This document shows, one piece after another, positions 26,405-35,563 of a stretch of 64,000 nt of DNA (position 1 is the first letter of the stretch; each line of letters starts with the position of its first letter). The stretch is from Streptomyces sp. NBS 14/10 (GTDB lineage: Bacteria; Actinomycetota; Actinomycetes; Streptomycetales; Streptomycetaceae): contig NZ_NCSM01000018.1 of NCBI RefSeq assembly GCF_002224125.1, forward strand, positions 62,001 through 126,000, given 5' to 3'. The notes beneath the pieces are model-generated. The model was not told where the DNA came from and made no database searches. It saw only the letters and a list, made by a program, of their open reading frames with translations. A program made the position numbers and the translations under genes.

Positions 26405-27367
26405 TCAGTCATTGAGGTGCGGAGCGACATCGGTGCCGAAGGCCGTCATCTGGTCGATCAGCTCGCCCCGGTCGCGACAGCGGAACCGCACCTGGATCTG
26501 GTCCACCCCCATCGCCGCGTACGCGCGCAGCGACTCGGCGAGCCGGTCCGGTTCGCCGGTCAGCGTCCGCCGGCCGACCTCCCAGCCGGGGGCGCCCACG
26601 TACAGGGGCTCCGCGATGGCCCCGATCTCGGCGGGCTCCGCACAGCCCGGATCGTGCCGGGCGGCTCGTTCGCGCAGCTCCCGCAGCCGGGCGAGCTGCC
26701 CGGGCAGCCGGTCCCGCGGATCGCCCTGCGGCAGCCAGCCGTCCCCGCGCACCGCCGCCCGGCGCACCGCGGCGGCCGAGGACCCGCCCACCCAGATCGG
26801 CGGCCGCGGGGTCTGTACGGGGCGCGGGGCCTGCCCGAGCCCGCTGAACGCGAACCGCTCGCCGCCGAACTCCGGGAACTCCTCCGGCCCCAGCGCGGCC
26901 TTCAGCGCGTCGATCGTCTCGTCCAGGAGGGCGCCGCGTGCGGCGAAGTCCACGCCCAGCGCCTCGAACTCCTCCCGTACGTGCCCGGCCCCGACCCCCA
27001 GGATCAGCCGCCCGCCGCTGAGGTGGTCGAGCGTGGCGTACTGCTTGGCGGTCAGCAGCGGATGCCGCAGCGCGGCGACCGCGACATGGCTGAGCAGCCG
27101 CACCCGCTCGGTGGCGGCGGCCAGATAGGCGAGGGTGGCCACCGGGTCGTACCAGACGGTGCCCATGGCCTGGGCCAGCCGTCTGGGGATCGCGACGTGG
27201 TCGCACACCGCGATGTACGCGAAGCCGAGCCGGTCGGCGGCGCGGGCGATCTCGACGAGATCGGCGGGGCCGGCCCGCACCTCCCACGACTCGGCGTAGA
27301 TGGTGGATTGCGACTGGACCGGAAGCTGAATTCCGTAGCTCAGCCGCCCTTTGGGCAGGATGCGCAC
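26405..27367 (-). CDS. LLM-class oxidoreductase, probably F420-dependent
   Basis: The 320-aa barrel protein has LSYGIQLPVQSQ, LGFAYIAVCDHVAIP near 50, LDHLSGGRLILGVGAGHVREEFEALGV near 115 and a C-terminal VDQIQVRF segment. The AGHxxEEFxxLG motif is typical of F420-dependent LLM enzymes of actinobacteria, and fbiC is in this window. It would perform hydride transfer on an unknown substrate. GTG 27367 has AAGGAGG seven bases upstream. It is first in a two-gene operon with the hydroxysteroid-type SDR; operator site 4 lies 54 bp upstream. Confidence 0.86.
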   Translation of the reverse strand: MRILPKGRLSYGIQLPVQSQSTIYAESWEVRAGPADLVEIARAADRLGFAYIAVCDHVAIPRRLAQAMGTVWYDPVATLAYLAAATERVRLLSHVAVAALRHPLLTAKQYATLDHLSGGRLILGVGAGHVREEFEALGVDFAARGALLDETIDALKAALGPEEFPEFGGERFAFSGLGQAPRPVQTPRPPIWVGGSSAAAVRRAAVRGDGWLPQGDPRDRLPGQLARLRELRERAARHDPGCAEPAEIGAIAEPLYVGAPGWEVGRRTLTGEPDRLAESLRAYAAMGVDQIQVRFRCRDRGELIDQMTAFGTDVAPHLND

Positions 27368-27421
27368 GCCGCCGCCTCCTTCGCGGTCGACCGCGTTACT
27401 GACGGACCGCCATCGTCGTAT

Positions 27422-27436
27422 CTGACGGTCCATCAG
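27422..27436. promoter_or_regulatory. CTGAC-N5-GTCAG operator, site 4 (one mismatch)
   Basis: CTGACGGTCCATCAG differs from the motif at one position. It is 54 bp upstream of the LLM start at 27367. A weaker copy (CTGACGGACCGCCAT, 27399-27413) is adjacent. Confidence 0.7.
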
Positions 27437-27491
27437 ACAAGAGGGCGGACGCCCCGGCCTCAGTTCCTGGGCCCCGCCCCGGCACCATGCC

Positions 27492-28094
27492 TCAGATCTT
27501 CGGACGCACCTCGATCGCCACCTGGTCGTACGCCCCGTACGAGATCCACTCGGTACCCATCAGCAGAATCACCCAGGACCCGCCCCGCTCCCAGACCAGG
27601 CACTGGTCGGCGTCGTCCGGCTTGACGATCCCCTCGGGCAGCGGCTCGCCGAGCCGTTCGCGCAGCAGCCGCGCGGCGCGCTCGTACTCCGCCTGGAAGT
27701 CCTCGCGGGGGGCGTCCGGCCGGCAGTCGGGGCGGCCGAGGAAGGGGCCCTGTTCCCGCTCCCACTCCTCGGGGTCGTCCGGGTCGGCGAAGTAGGCGAA
27801 GGGCATCAGGACGGAGCAGTCCGTACGGCACTCCGCGTGCTCGCACACCACCTCGCGGCCGTCCCGGCAGCCCGGCCACTCGCCGAGCACCAGCCACCAG
27901 TCGTCCACGCCCTCCTCGCCGGCGATCGGCCACGGCTCGTACCAGCCGATGACGGCCTCACCGTCTTCCCCCGTCGCATGCCAGCCGTTGCGCACGAAGG
28001 CGTCCTCGTACGCCTCGAGGCTCCACGGCAGGTCCGCGAGCTCGATCATCCGGTCCACCAGGCCGCCGTCGAGGGGCCGTACGGTCATCGCCAT
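27492..28094 (-). CDS. Hypothetical protein, probably leaderless
   Basis: The 200-aa soluble acidic protein is not recognised. It is Trp- and Glu-rich (VIGWYEPWPIAGEEGVDDWW), with a Cys-rich stretch (VCEHAECRTDC) that could bind metal, and ends with a beta strand. ATG 28094 lacks a Shine-Dalgarno sequence, but TAGCGT (28102-28107 on this strand) ends seven bases upstream, so it is probably leaderless. It has no regulon operator and may be unrelated to the flanking catabolic genes. Confidence 0.68.
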   Translation of the reverse strand: MAMTVRPLDGGLVDRMIELADLPWSLEAYEDAFVRNGWHATGEDGEAVIGWYEPWPIAGEEGVDDWWLVLGEWPGCRDGREVVCEHAECRTDCSVLMPFAYFADPDDPEEWEREQGPFLGRPDCRPDAPREDFQAEYERAARLLRERLGEPLPEGIVKPDDADQCLVWERGGSWVILLMGTEWISYGAYDQVAIEVRPKI

Positions 28095-28141
28095 GGCGGG
28101 CACGCTACCGAGGCGGCCGGGGGAAGGGATCACTGGGTGTC

Positions 28142-28179
28142 GCGGGTGGGCGGGGGCGGGGGATGTCCCGCCCACCCGC
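28142..28179 (-). terminator. Hairpin terminator after amidohydrolase gene
   Basis: A perfect 13-bp stem (GCGGGTGGGCGGG at 28142-28154 with 28167-28179) lies 10 bp beyond the minus-strand stop at 28189. Confidence 0.75.
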
Positions 28180-28188
28180 AGCGTGCGC

Positions 28189-29415
28189 TCAGGCCCCGGG
28201 CCCGGCCCAGAGGCCGTCCTCCGTGAGCCCCAGCAGCTCGATGGCGTTGCCGCGCACGATCCGCTCCACGACGTCCTGCGACAGATGCCCCATCTGAGCC
28301 TCGCCGACCTCGCGCGACTTGGGCCAGGTCGAGTCGGAGTGCGGGTAGTCGGTCTCGTACAGGACGTTGCCGACCCCGATGGCGTCCAGGTTCCGCAGCC
28401 CGAAGGCGTCGTCGAAGAAGCACCCGTACACATGCTCCGCGAACAGCTCGGACGGCGGCCGCAGCACCTTGTCCGCCACCCCGCCCCAGCCGCGGTTCTC
28501 CTCCCAGACCACGTTCGCGCGCTCGAGGATGTACGGGATCCAGCCGATCTGCCCCTCGGCGTACATGATCTTCAGGTCGGGGAACCGGTCCAGTTTGCCG
28601 CTCATCAGCCAGTCGACCATCGAGAAGCAGCAGTTGGCGAAGGTGATCGTGGAGCCGACCGCCGGGGGCGCGTCCGCCGAGGTCGAGGGCATCCGGGAGG
28701 ACGAGCCGATGTGCATGGCGACGACCGTCCCGGTCTCGTCGCAGGCCGCGAAGAAGGGGTCCCAGGCGTCGGTGTGGACCGACGGCAGCCCGAGGTTCGG
28801 CGGGATCTCGGAGAAGCAGACGGCCCGCACCCCGCGCGCGGCGTTGCGGCGCACCTCGGCGGCGGCCAGCTCGGCGTCCCACAGCGGGATGAGGGTGAGC
28901 GGAATCAGCCGCCCCTGCGCCTCGGGCCCGCACCACTCCTCCACCATCCAGTCGTTGTACGCGCGCAGCGCCAGCAGGCCGAGCTCATGGTCCTTGGCCT
29001 CGGTGAAGGTCTGCCCGCAGAAGCGCGGGAAGGTCGGGAAGCAGAGGGCGGACTGGACGTGGTTGACGTCCATGTCCGCGAGCCGGTCGGGCACGGAGTA
29101 GGAGCCCGGCCGCATCTGCTCGTAGGTGATGGCCTCGAGTTTCACCTCGTCCCTGCTGTATCCGACGGCGGTGTCGAGGCGGGTGAGCGGCCGGTGCAGG
29201 TCCTCGTACACCCACCAGTCCGCGATCGGGCCGTCGTCGCCGGGGGCGCCCATCTTCGGGGCGAACTTGCCGCCGACGAAGGTCATCTCCTTCAGGGGCG
29301 CCCGGACGATGCGCGGGGCGATGTCGCGGTACTTCGACGGGAGGCGGTCCCGCCAGACGTGAGGGGGTTCGACCGTGTGGTCGTCCACCGAAATTATCTT
29401 CGGGAAGCTCTCCAT
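28189..29415 (-). CDS. Amidohydrolase-2 family (COG2159) hydrolase/decarboxylase
   Basis: The 408-aa TIM-barrel protein has ISVDDHTVEPPHVW at residues 10-23 (the D-D-H variant of the metal motif), AMHIGSSSRMP near 240, and YETDYPHSDSTWP near 350 supplying the catalytic Asp. Members include decarboxylases of the ACMSD/OHCU type and C-C hydrolases acting on ring-cleavage products. ATG 29415 has TACCGT exactly seven bases upstream, indicating a leaderless mRNA; GTG 29424 is less likely. Operator site 5 overlaps the -35 box. Confidence 0.86.
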   Translation of the reverse strand: MESFPKIISVDDHTVEPPHVWRDRLPSKYRDIAPRIVRAPLKEMTFVGGKFAPKMGAPGDDGPIADWWVYEDLHRPLTRLDTAVGYSRDEVKLEAITYEQMRPGSYSVPDRLADMDVNHVQSALCFPTFPRFCGQTFTEAKDHELGLLALRAYNDWMVEEWCGPEAQGRLIPLTLIPLWDAELAAAEVRRNAARGVRAVCFSEIPPNLGLPSVHTDAWDPFFAACDETGTVVAMHIGSSSRMPSTSADAPPAVGSTITFANCCFSMVDWLMSGKLDRFPDLKIMYAEGQIGWIPYILERANVVWEENRGWGGVADKVLRPPSELFAEHVYGCFFDDAFGLRNLDAIGVGNVLYETDYPHSDSTWPKSREVGEAQMGHLSQDVVERIVRGNAIELLGLTEDGLWAGPGA

Positions 29416-29422
29416 GACTGCC

Positions 29423-29451
29423 ACGGTAGCGCCGATCTGACGGTTCGTCAG
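29423..29451 (-). promoter_or_regulatory. Operator site 5 overlapping the -35 box of a leaderless promoter
   Basis: The exact motif CTGACGGTTCGTCAG (29437-29451, plus strand) reads CTGACG as a -35 hexamer on the minus strand. A 17-bp spacer then leads to TACCGT (29423-29428) as -10, seven bases before ATG 29415. Confidence 0.78.
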
Positions 29452-29507
29452 CTAATGGAGCAGCCCCTGATGGCGACTAGGGGCGCCCCTGGGCAATCGG
29501 CACTCTT

Positions 29508-29546
29508 TACTGACGTATGAGCCGGGGCAAGGCAGACTGGCCGTGC
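29508..29546 (+). promoter_or_regulatory. Conserved upstream block of STAND gene 1
   Basis: TACTGACGTA followed by a GGGCAAGGCAGACTGGCC-GTGCA segment recurs at 32365-32406 ahead of the second STAND gene, at almost the same distance from the start codon (65 and 69 bp). The shared block is probably a promoter or a binding site for a common regulator. Confidence 0.6.
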
Positions 29547-29572
29547 AGGAAAAAGTACGTGCGGGGGGCACC

Positions 29573-32305
29573 ATGGTCGGCAACAAGCGGCTTGGGGATC
29601 GGGAGGGTTGCACCGCGTCAGGACCCGAGGGCACCTGGCGCGACGAGGAGGCGGCTCTCGCCCTCTCCGAGGCCCGGATCGAACTGGAGTGGGAAAGGAG
29701 CGGCGGCGCCGAGATCGTCACGGAGCGCGGGGGCGCCCCGGGGGGCGACTCCGGGGGCGATGTCGGCGATGTCACCGTCCCCGGCAGCGCGGTCTCCGGC
29801 CTTGCGGCCCAGGGCACCGCGGCCCAGGGCACCGCGGCCCTGGATACCGCGGCCCTGGGCGCCGAGACCGCAGCCACCACGGCTCCGGACACCGAGACCA
29901 CCGCCACCACGACCACCGCCACCGCCACCGCGACACCGGACACCGCAACCACTGCCACCGCGACACCGAAGACCGCCGGCTCAGGTGGCGCCACCGACTC
30001 CAGAGGCGCCGCCACTCATGCCGCCGACTCCACCCCCCGGCAACCCACTCCGCACACCGACGCCGAGCTCGCCGGACCGACCGCGCTCCACGACCACCCC
30101 CTCACCGGTGCCCCCGTCGTGCGCCCCGCCCAGCTGCCCGCCGCGGTCGCCGACTTCACGGGCCGTGCCGACGCCGTACGGCAGCTGAGCGAGCTGCTGA
30201 CCGTCGGCGGCGGCGGGCAGGCCGTACTCGCCATCGCCGGCACCGGAGGAATCGGCAAGACGGCCTTGGCCGTCCATGTCGCCCACGCCGCCCGCCGCCA
30301 CTTCCCCGACGGCCAGCTCTATATCGACCTCCGCGGCGCGGGCCCCTCCCCCGCCGAGCCGGAAGCGGCGCTCGGGGCCTTCCTGCGCTCCCTCGGCACC
30401 CCCGACGCCGCCATCCCGGACGGCGCCGAGGAGCGCGCCGCGCTCTACCGCTCGGCCCTGAAGAGCCGCCGGGCCCTGATCCTGCTGGACAACGCGCGCG
30501 ACGCCGCCCAGATCCTGCCGCTCCTCCCGGGCGATGACACGGGCGGCTGCGCCGCGCTGATCACCAGCCGGACCAACATGGCCGGCCTGGAAGGCTCCCA
30601 CCTCGTCGACCTGGACGTGATGAGCCCAGCGGAGGCGTTCGCCCTCTTCGCCCGCATCGTCGGAGAGGAGCGGGCGAGCGTCGAGCGCGACGAGGTCATG
30701 GACGTCCTCGCGTCCTGCGGCTTCCTGCCGCTCGCGATCCGCATAGCGGCCTGCCGGCTCGCCTCCCGGCGCACCTGGACGGTCTCCGTCCTCGCCCGCA
30801 AGCTCGCCGACGAGCGGCGGCGGCTGGACGAGCTGCGGGCCGGGGACCTGGCGGTCAAAGCGAGTTTCGAGCTGGGCTACGGGCAGCTGGAGCCGCAGCA
30901 GGCGCGGGCGTTCCGGCTGCTGGGGCTCGCCGACGGGCCCGACATCTCGCTTCCGGCGGCCGCGGCCGTCCTCGATCTGGACGACGAGAGCGCCGCCGAA
31001 CTCCTCGCCTCCCTCGTGGACATCTCGCTCCTGGAGCCCACCGTGCCGGGGCGCTACCGCTTCCACGACCTGGTGCGGCTGTACGCGCGGGCGTGCGCGG
31101 AGCGGGACATCCAGCCGACGGCCGAGCGGGAGGCCGCGCTGTCGAGACTGCTGGACTTCTATCTGGCCACGGCGGCCCAGGTGTACGCGCTGGAGCGCCC
31201 CGGGGACAGAACGGTCAGCCATTTCCAGGTCACCGACCATCCAGGACTGCGCTTCGGCTCCTCGGGAGCGGCGCTGGACTGGCTGTTCTCCGAGGCCGAC
31301 GGCCTGATCACCTGCGCGCTGCAGGGCACCGGCACAAGCACCCGCCGCCGCGCCGCCGATCTGCTGATGGCCGCGCTCGACCTCGCCGAGTCCGGAGCCA
31401 GATCGCCTCAGTACGAGACCGCGGCCCGGTCGATCAGCGATGCCGCCCACACCGCGAAGGACTTCCGGACCGAGGCCCGCGCGCGTTCGGCGCTGGGACA
31501 TCTGTACAGCTTCGCCGGTCGCTTCACCGAGGCCGACCGGGAGCTGCGACGCGCCCTGGAACTGGCCCCCGACGACCCGGTGGTCGCCAGCCGCGCCCCC
31601 AGCCAGCTCAGCACCGTCGCCTACAGCCAAGAGCGGTACGAGGACGCCGAGACGTTCGTGAACCAGGCGCTCGCCGCCTACCGCGCCGAAGGCAACGAGG
31701 CCGGCGAGGCGAGCGCCCTGTCCAATCTGGCCCGCCTCCATGTGCACCGCGGCCGCACCGGGACCGGCGTGAACCTGGCCGAGCAGAGCGTCTCCATCTA
31801 CCGGCGGCTCGGCGCCCCCTTACGGCTCGCCAACGCGATGTACACGCTCGGGATAACGCTGACGAGCGTCGGCCGCCTGGACGAAGCCCTCGACCAACTC
31901 CACCAGGCGCTCGGCACCTTCAGAGAGGCGCGTCAACCTCTGTGGGAGGGGATGACTCATTTCCGCCTGGCCGAAACCCATCTGGCCGCGAACCGCCCCG
32001 CCAAGGCGGTGATGCACGCCGAGCGGTCGCTCACCCTGGGCGGCCTCGGCGGTGAGTGGCGCCGCCTGTCCTTTCTCACCGTGCACGGCAAGGCATTGAT
32101 GGCACTGGGGCAGCAGGCCCGGGCACAGGAGTCCTGGCGCGAGGCGGCGGCCATCCGGGAACGCCTCAACTCCGCGGCACCCGAGGAGGTCCGCCGATTG
32201 TCGGCCACGACACCCGGAATCCAGATAAATCGACATCCCATTCTCGGCCATCCAGACCCCTTGCAGGGTACCGGCCACCTGTCCGAAACCGATCCCGCCA
32301 CCTGA
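29573..32305 (+). CDS. AfsR-like STAND protein (NB-ARC + TPR) lacking the SARP domain
   Basis: The 910-aa product begins with about 170 residues that are mostly low-complexity Ala/Thr (residues 75-140), then the linker VVRPAQLPAAVADFTGR and an NB-ARC NTPase with Walker A GTGGIGKT (Lys229), LLDNARD as Walker B, and GFLPLAI. TPR-like repeats follow from about residue 520 to 880. The paralogue downstream has a DNA-binding SARP domain in place of the low-complexity part. This protein therefore probably senses or scaffolds rather than binding DNA itself. ATG 29573 follows GGGGGG; GTG 29543 is an alternative. Confidence 0.85.
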   Translation: MVGNKRLGDREGCTASGPEGTWRDEEAALALSEARIELEWERSGGAEIVTERGGAPGGDSGGDVGDVTVPGSAVSGLAAQGTAAQGTAALDTAALGAETAATTAPDTETTATTTTATATATPDTATTATATPKTAGSGGATDSRGAATHAADSTPRQPTPHTDAELAGPTALHDHPLTGAPVVRPAQLPAAVADFTGRADAVRQLSELLTVGGGGQAVLAIAGTGGIGKTALAVHVAHAARRHFPDGQLYIDLRGAGPSPAEPEAALGAFLRSLGTPDAAIPDGAEERAALYRSALKSRRALILLDNARDAAQILPLLPGDDTGGCAALITSRTNMAGLEGSHLVDLDVMSPAEAFALFARIVGEERASVERDEVMDVLASCGFLPLAIRIAACRLASRRTWTVSVLARKLADERRRLDELRAGDLAVKASFELGYGQLEPQQARAFRLLGLADGPDISLPAAAAVLDLDDESAAELLASLVDISLLEPTVPGRYRFHDLVRLYARACAERDIQPTAEREAALSRLLDFYLATAAQVYALERPGDRTVSHFQVTDHPGLRFGSSGAALDWLFSEADGLITCALQGTGTSTRRRAADLLMAALDLAESGARSPQYETAARSISDAAHTAKDFRTEARARSALGHLYSFAGRFTEADRELRRALELAPDDPVVASRAPSQLSTVAYSQERYEDAETFVNQALAAYRAEGNEAGEASALSNLARLHVHRGRTGTGVNLAEQSVSIYRRLGAPLRLANAMYTLGITLTSVGRLDEALDQLHQALGTFREARQPLWEGMTHFRLAETHLAANRPAKAVMHAERSLTLGGLGGEWRRLSFLTVHGKALMALGQQARAQESWREAAAIRERLNSAAPEEVRRLSATTPGIQINRHPILGHPDPLQGTGHLSETDPAT

Positions 32306-32364
32306 CACTTCGCCAGTTTTTCCCGTTGTCAACTCTGGCAGGCCTTGTGGAGACGCCCTGCCCC

Positions 32365-32406
32365 TACTGACGTAAGGGGCATCGACAGGGCAAACTGGCC
32401 CGTGCA
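32365..32406 (+). promoter_or_regulatory. Conserved upstream block of STAND gene 2
   Basis: TACTGACGTA at 32365-32374, then AGGGCAAACTGGCCCGTGCA, matches the block ahead of the first STAND gene. It lies in the 128-bp gap between the two. Confidence 0.6.
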
Positions 32407-32433
32407 ACTGGGAGGCATAGGCAGGGGGAGACC

Positions 32434-35355
32434 ATGGCCGGCGAGAAGAGGCGAGGGCAGGAGCAGCCCTTCCGCTTCACCGTGCTCGGACCGGTACGGG
32501 CCTGGCGGGACGAGGAACAGCTCAGCACGGGCTCACCACAGCAGAAAGCCTTGCTCGCCGCCCTGCTGCTGCGCGGCGGACGCACGGCGACCGCACCGGA
32601 GTTGGTGGACGCGGTATGGGGCGAGGACCCTCCGGAAGCGGCCGTCTCGGCGCTGCGCACCTACGCCTCACGGCTCCGCAAGGCCTTCGCCCCGCACTCC
32701 GACGTCCTGGTCAGCGAGTCGGGGGGCTACGCGGTCCAGGTGGGCACAGGCGCGCTGGACACCGAGGTGGCCGAGAGCCTGGCCGCGGAGGCGGAGAAGG
32801 CGCGTAACTCCGGGGACGCGGTCCGGGCGCGCGAACTGATCGGTCAGGCGCTGGCCCTCTGGGACGGCGAGCCGCTGGCCAACGTGCCGGGCCCGTATGC
32901 GGACACCCAGCGCACCCGGCTGTCGGAGTGGCGTCTCGTCCTCATCGAGACCGGGCTCGATCTCGACCTGGAACTCGGCCATCACATGGACGTGGTCTCC
33001 GAACTCACCGCCCTCACCGCCACCCACCCGCTCCGGGAGCGGCTGCGCGAGCTGTTGATGCTGGCGCTCTACCGCAGCGGGCGGCAGGCCGAGGCGCTGG
33101 CCGTGTACAAGGACACCCGGGAGCTGCTGGCCGAAGACCTCGGCGTGGACCCCTGCGCGGAGCTGTCCGAGCTCCATCAGCGCATTCTGCAGGCGGATGC
33201 CGAACTCGCCGCCCCCGTGGATGCCCGGGCGTCCGGCGGCCTCGTCTTCGTACGCCCGGCCCAGCTGCCCGCGACGGTCGCGGACTTCACGGGGCGCGTC
33301 TCCTTCGTCAAGGAACTGAGCGACCAGCTCGCCACGGCGGAGGGGCATGTCATGGCCGTGTCAGCGGTCGCGGGCATCGGCGGCGTCGGCAAGACGACGC
33401 TGGCGGTCCATGTCGCGCACGCCGCCCGCCACAACTTCCCGGACGGCCAACTGTACGTCGATCTCCAGGGCGCCGGTCCCGTCCCCGCCGAACCGGAAGC
33501 CGTCCTGGGAGCCTTCCTGCGCGCCCTGGGCGTCCCGGACACGGCCATCCCCGACGGCGTCGAGGAGCGCGCCGCGCTCTACCGCTCCACGCTGGACAAC
33601 CGACGCGTGCTGACGCTGCTGGACAACGCCCGCGACGCCGCGCAGGTGCGGCCGCTGCTGCCCGGCACGGAGGGCTGCGCCGCGCTGATCACCAGCCGCA
33701 TCCGCATGGTCGACCTGGAGAGCGCCCACCTGGTCGACCTGGACGTCATGAGCCCCGAGGAGGCCCTGGTCCTCTTCACCCGCATCGTGGGCGAGGAGCG
33801 GGTCGCCGCCGAGCGGGACGCCGCCATGGACGTGGTGGCCGCATGCGGCTTCCTGCCGCTCGCCATCCGCATCGCCGCGTCCCGGCTCGCCGCGCGCCGC
33901 ACCTGGACCGTCACGACCCTGGCCCACAAGCTCGGCAACGAGCGGCGCCGACTGGACGAGCTGCGGGCGGGCGACCTGGCGGTCAGGGCCACCTTCCAGC
34001 TGGGCTACGGGCAGCTGGAGCCGCAGCAGGCGCGGGCGTTCCGGCTGCTGGGGCTCGCCGACGGGCCCGACATCTCCCTCGCGGCGGCCGCCGCAGTCCT
34101 CGGCATGGACCCCTTCGACACCGAGGAGCTCCTCGAGGCCCTCGTCGACACCTCACTTCTGGAGTCCGCCGCCCCTGGGCGCTACCGCTACCACGATCTC
34201 GTACGTCTCTACGCGCGTGACTGTGCGGAGCGGGACCAGTCGGTTGCGGACGGCGAGGCGGCGATGTCGCGACTGCTGGATTTCTATCTCGCCACGGCCG
34301 CGCGGGTGTACGCGCTGGAACGGCCGGGCGACCGGCTGGTCGACCACCTGTCCCCGACCGAGCAGGCCGGGCTCGACTTCGCACACCAGGACGCCGCGCT
34401 CGACTGGCTCTTCACCGAGTCCGACTGCCTGCTGGCCTGCGCCCAGCAGTCTGCCTCCAGCACGAGGCTGCGCCGCGCCGCTGACCTCTTGGCGGCCGCC
34501 GTCGACCTCGCCGAGTCCGGAGCCAACTCGGCGCGGTTCGAAGCGGTCGCCTCCGCCATCAGTAAGGCCGCCGACGCGGCCGGAGACCCGTACGCGGGCG
34601 GGCGCGCCCGATTCCTGCTCGCCAAGGTGCTCGAGCTGGCCAACAGGCTCAACGAGGCCGACGCGGAAGCTCAGCGTGCTCTGATGCTGGGTAACGCCGC
34701 GGAGGACAGAGTGCCCGTGGGCCGGGCCCTGACCGAGCGCGGCATCGTCGCACTCGGCCAGAAGCGCTTCGGGGACGCCGAGACCCACTTTCTCCAGGCG
34801 ATCGAGACATACCGAGCCATGCACGACGCCCCCTGCGAAGCCAGCGCACTGTGCGGCCTGTCGCGTGTGTACGTGGAGATGGGTCGTACGGCGAACGCCG
34901 TCGAGCTGGCACGGCAGGGCACCGAGATCTACGCGAGCCTGGGGCGTACCCTGCGCCTGGCCAACGGGAAGTACTCACTGGGACTCGCCCTCGCCGGCGC
35001 GGATCAACCCGCCCAGGCGCTCGAAGAGTTCAGCGAAGCTCTGGCCCTCTTCCGTGAGAGCCGACAGCCGCTGTGGGAAGCCATGGCTCACCAGCGGCTG
35101 GCCGAGGTCCGCTTGGCCCTGGACAACTCGGCGTCGGCGGCTCAACACGCCGAGCAGGCACTCGCTCTGCGCGGTTTCGGCGGCGAGTGGCGGCGCGCCA
35201 TCGTACTGACCCTGCTCGGCAAGGCGCTGATGAATCTGGGTCAGGGCGGACGCGCACAGGCCTGCTGGCGTGAGGCGCTGTCCCTCCACGAGCGGCTCGG
35301 GGCCTCCGAGGCCGACGAGGTACGTGAGTTGCTGGCCCCCACCGTGGCCGCATAA
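32434..35355 (+). CDS. SARP-type transcriptional activator with NB-ARC and TPR domains (AfsR-like)
   Basis: The 973-aa protein shows the full AfsR architecture: a winged-helix SARP DNA-binding domain (residues 10-95; RFTVLGPVRAWRDEEQL, LRTYASRLRKAF), a bacterial transcriptional activation domain (about 100-250, ending LHQRILQAD), an NB-ARC NTPase with GIGGVGKTT (Lys320), LLDNARD and GFLPLAI, and C-terminal TPRs (about 600-960). Such proteins activate target promoters after nucleotide-dependent switching. It shares a 78-bp identical tract with the upstream paralogue. ATG 32434 follows AGGGGGAGA. Likely targets are its own or neighbouring promoters. Confidence 0.93.
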   Translation: MAGEKRRGQEQPFRFTVLGPVRAWRDEEQLSTGSPQQKALLAALLLRGGRTATAPELVDAVWGEDPPEAAVSALRTYASRLRKAFAPHSDVLVSESGGYAVQVGTGALDTEVAESLAAEAEKARNSGDAVRARELIGQALALWDGEPLANVPGPYADTQRTRLSEWRLVLIETGLDLDLELGHHMDVVSELTALTATHPLRERLRELLMLALYRSGRQAEALAVYKDTRELLAEDLGVDPCAELSELHQRILQADAELAAPVDARASGGLVFVRPAQLPATVADFTGRVSFVKELSDQLATAEGHVMAVSAVAGIGGVGKTTLAVHVAHAARHNFPDGQLYVDLQGAGPVPAEPEAVLGAFLRALGVPDTAIPDGVEERAALYRSTLDNRRVLTLLDNARDAAQVRPLLPGTEGCAALITSRIRMVDLESAHLVDLDVMSPEEALVLFTRIVGEERVAAERDAAMDVVAACGFLPLAIRIAASRLAARRTWTVTTLAHKLGNERRRLDELRAGDLAVRATFQLGYGQLEPQQARAFRLLGLADGPDISLAAAAAVLGMDPFDTEELLEALVDTSLLESAAPGRYRYHDLVRLYARDCAERDQSVADGEAAMSRLLDFYLATAARVYALERPGDRLVDHLSPTEQAGLDFAHQDAALDWLFTESDCLLACAQQSASSTRLRRAADLLAAAVDLAESGANSARFEAVASAISKAADAAGDPYAGGRARFLLAKVLELANRLNEADAEAQRALMLGNAAEDRVPVGRALTERGIVALGQKRFGDAETHFLQAIETYRAMHDAPCEASALCGLSRVYVEMGRTANAVELARQGTEIYASLGRTLRLANGKYSLGLALAGADQPAQALEEFSEALALFRESRQPLWEAMAHQRLAEVRLALDNSASAAQHAEQALALRGFGGEWRRAIVLTLLGKALMNLGQGGRAQACWREALSLHERLGASEADEVRELLAPTVAA

Positions 35356-35563
35356 CGCCTCACGGCTGCTCGTTCATCATTCGTTTATCGCCGTCGGGAA
35401 CTCTATATGTCAGTCGATCCGTCCCCGCGGGGGGCAGGCGGATCGGTTGTAAGTACACACCGTTAAGGTGGGCGGCCCTGTTGGCGCCCGTCCGGCGACC
35501 CACGGGGGAGTCGCCGGCCGGGCGCCGCAGTCCCCACGGCTTGCATCCGATGGAGTGGAACGT

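Noticed and set aside
29510..32374. CTGACGTA in both STAND promoters as regulon operators
   Set aside because: Only half of the CTGAC-N5-GTCAG palindrome is present in each; the block is explained better as a shared STAND-specific element.
29573..35355. Secondary-metabolite gene cluster around the SARP activator
   Set aside because: No polyketide, peptide-synthetase, terpene or RiPP core enzymes are present; neighbours are regulators, small peptides and catabolic enzymes.
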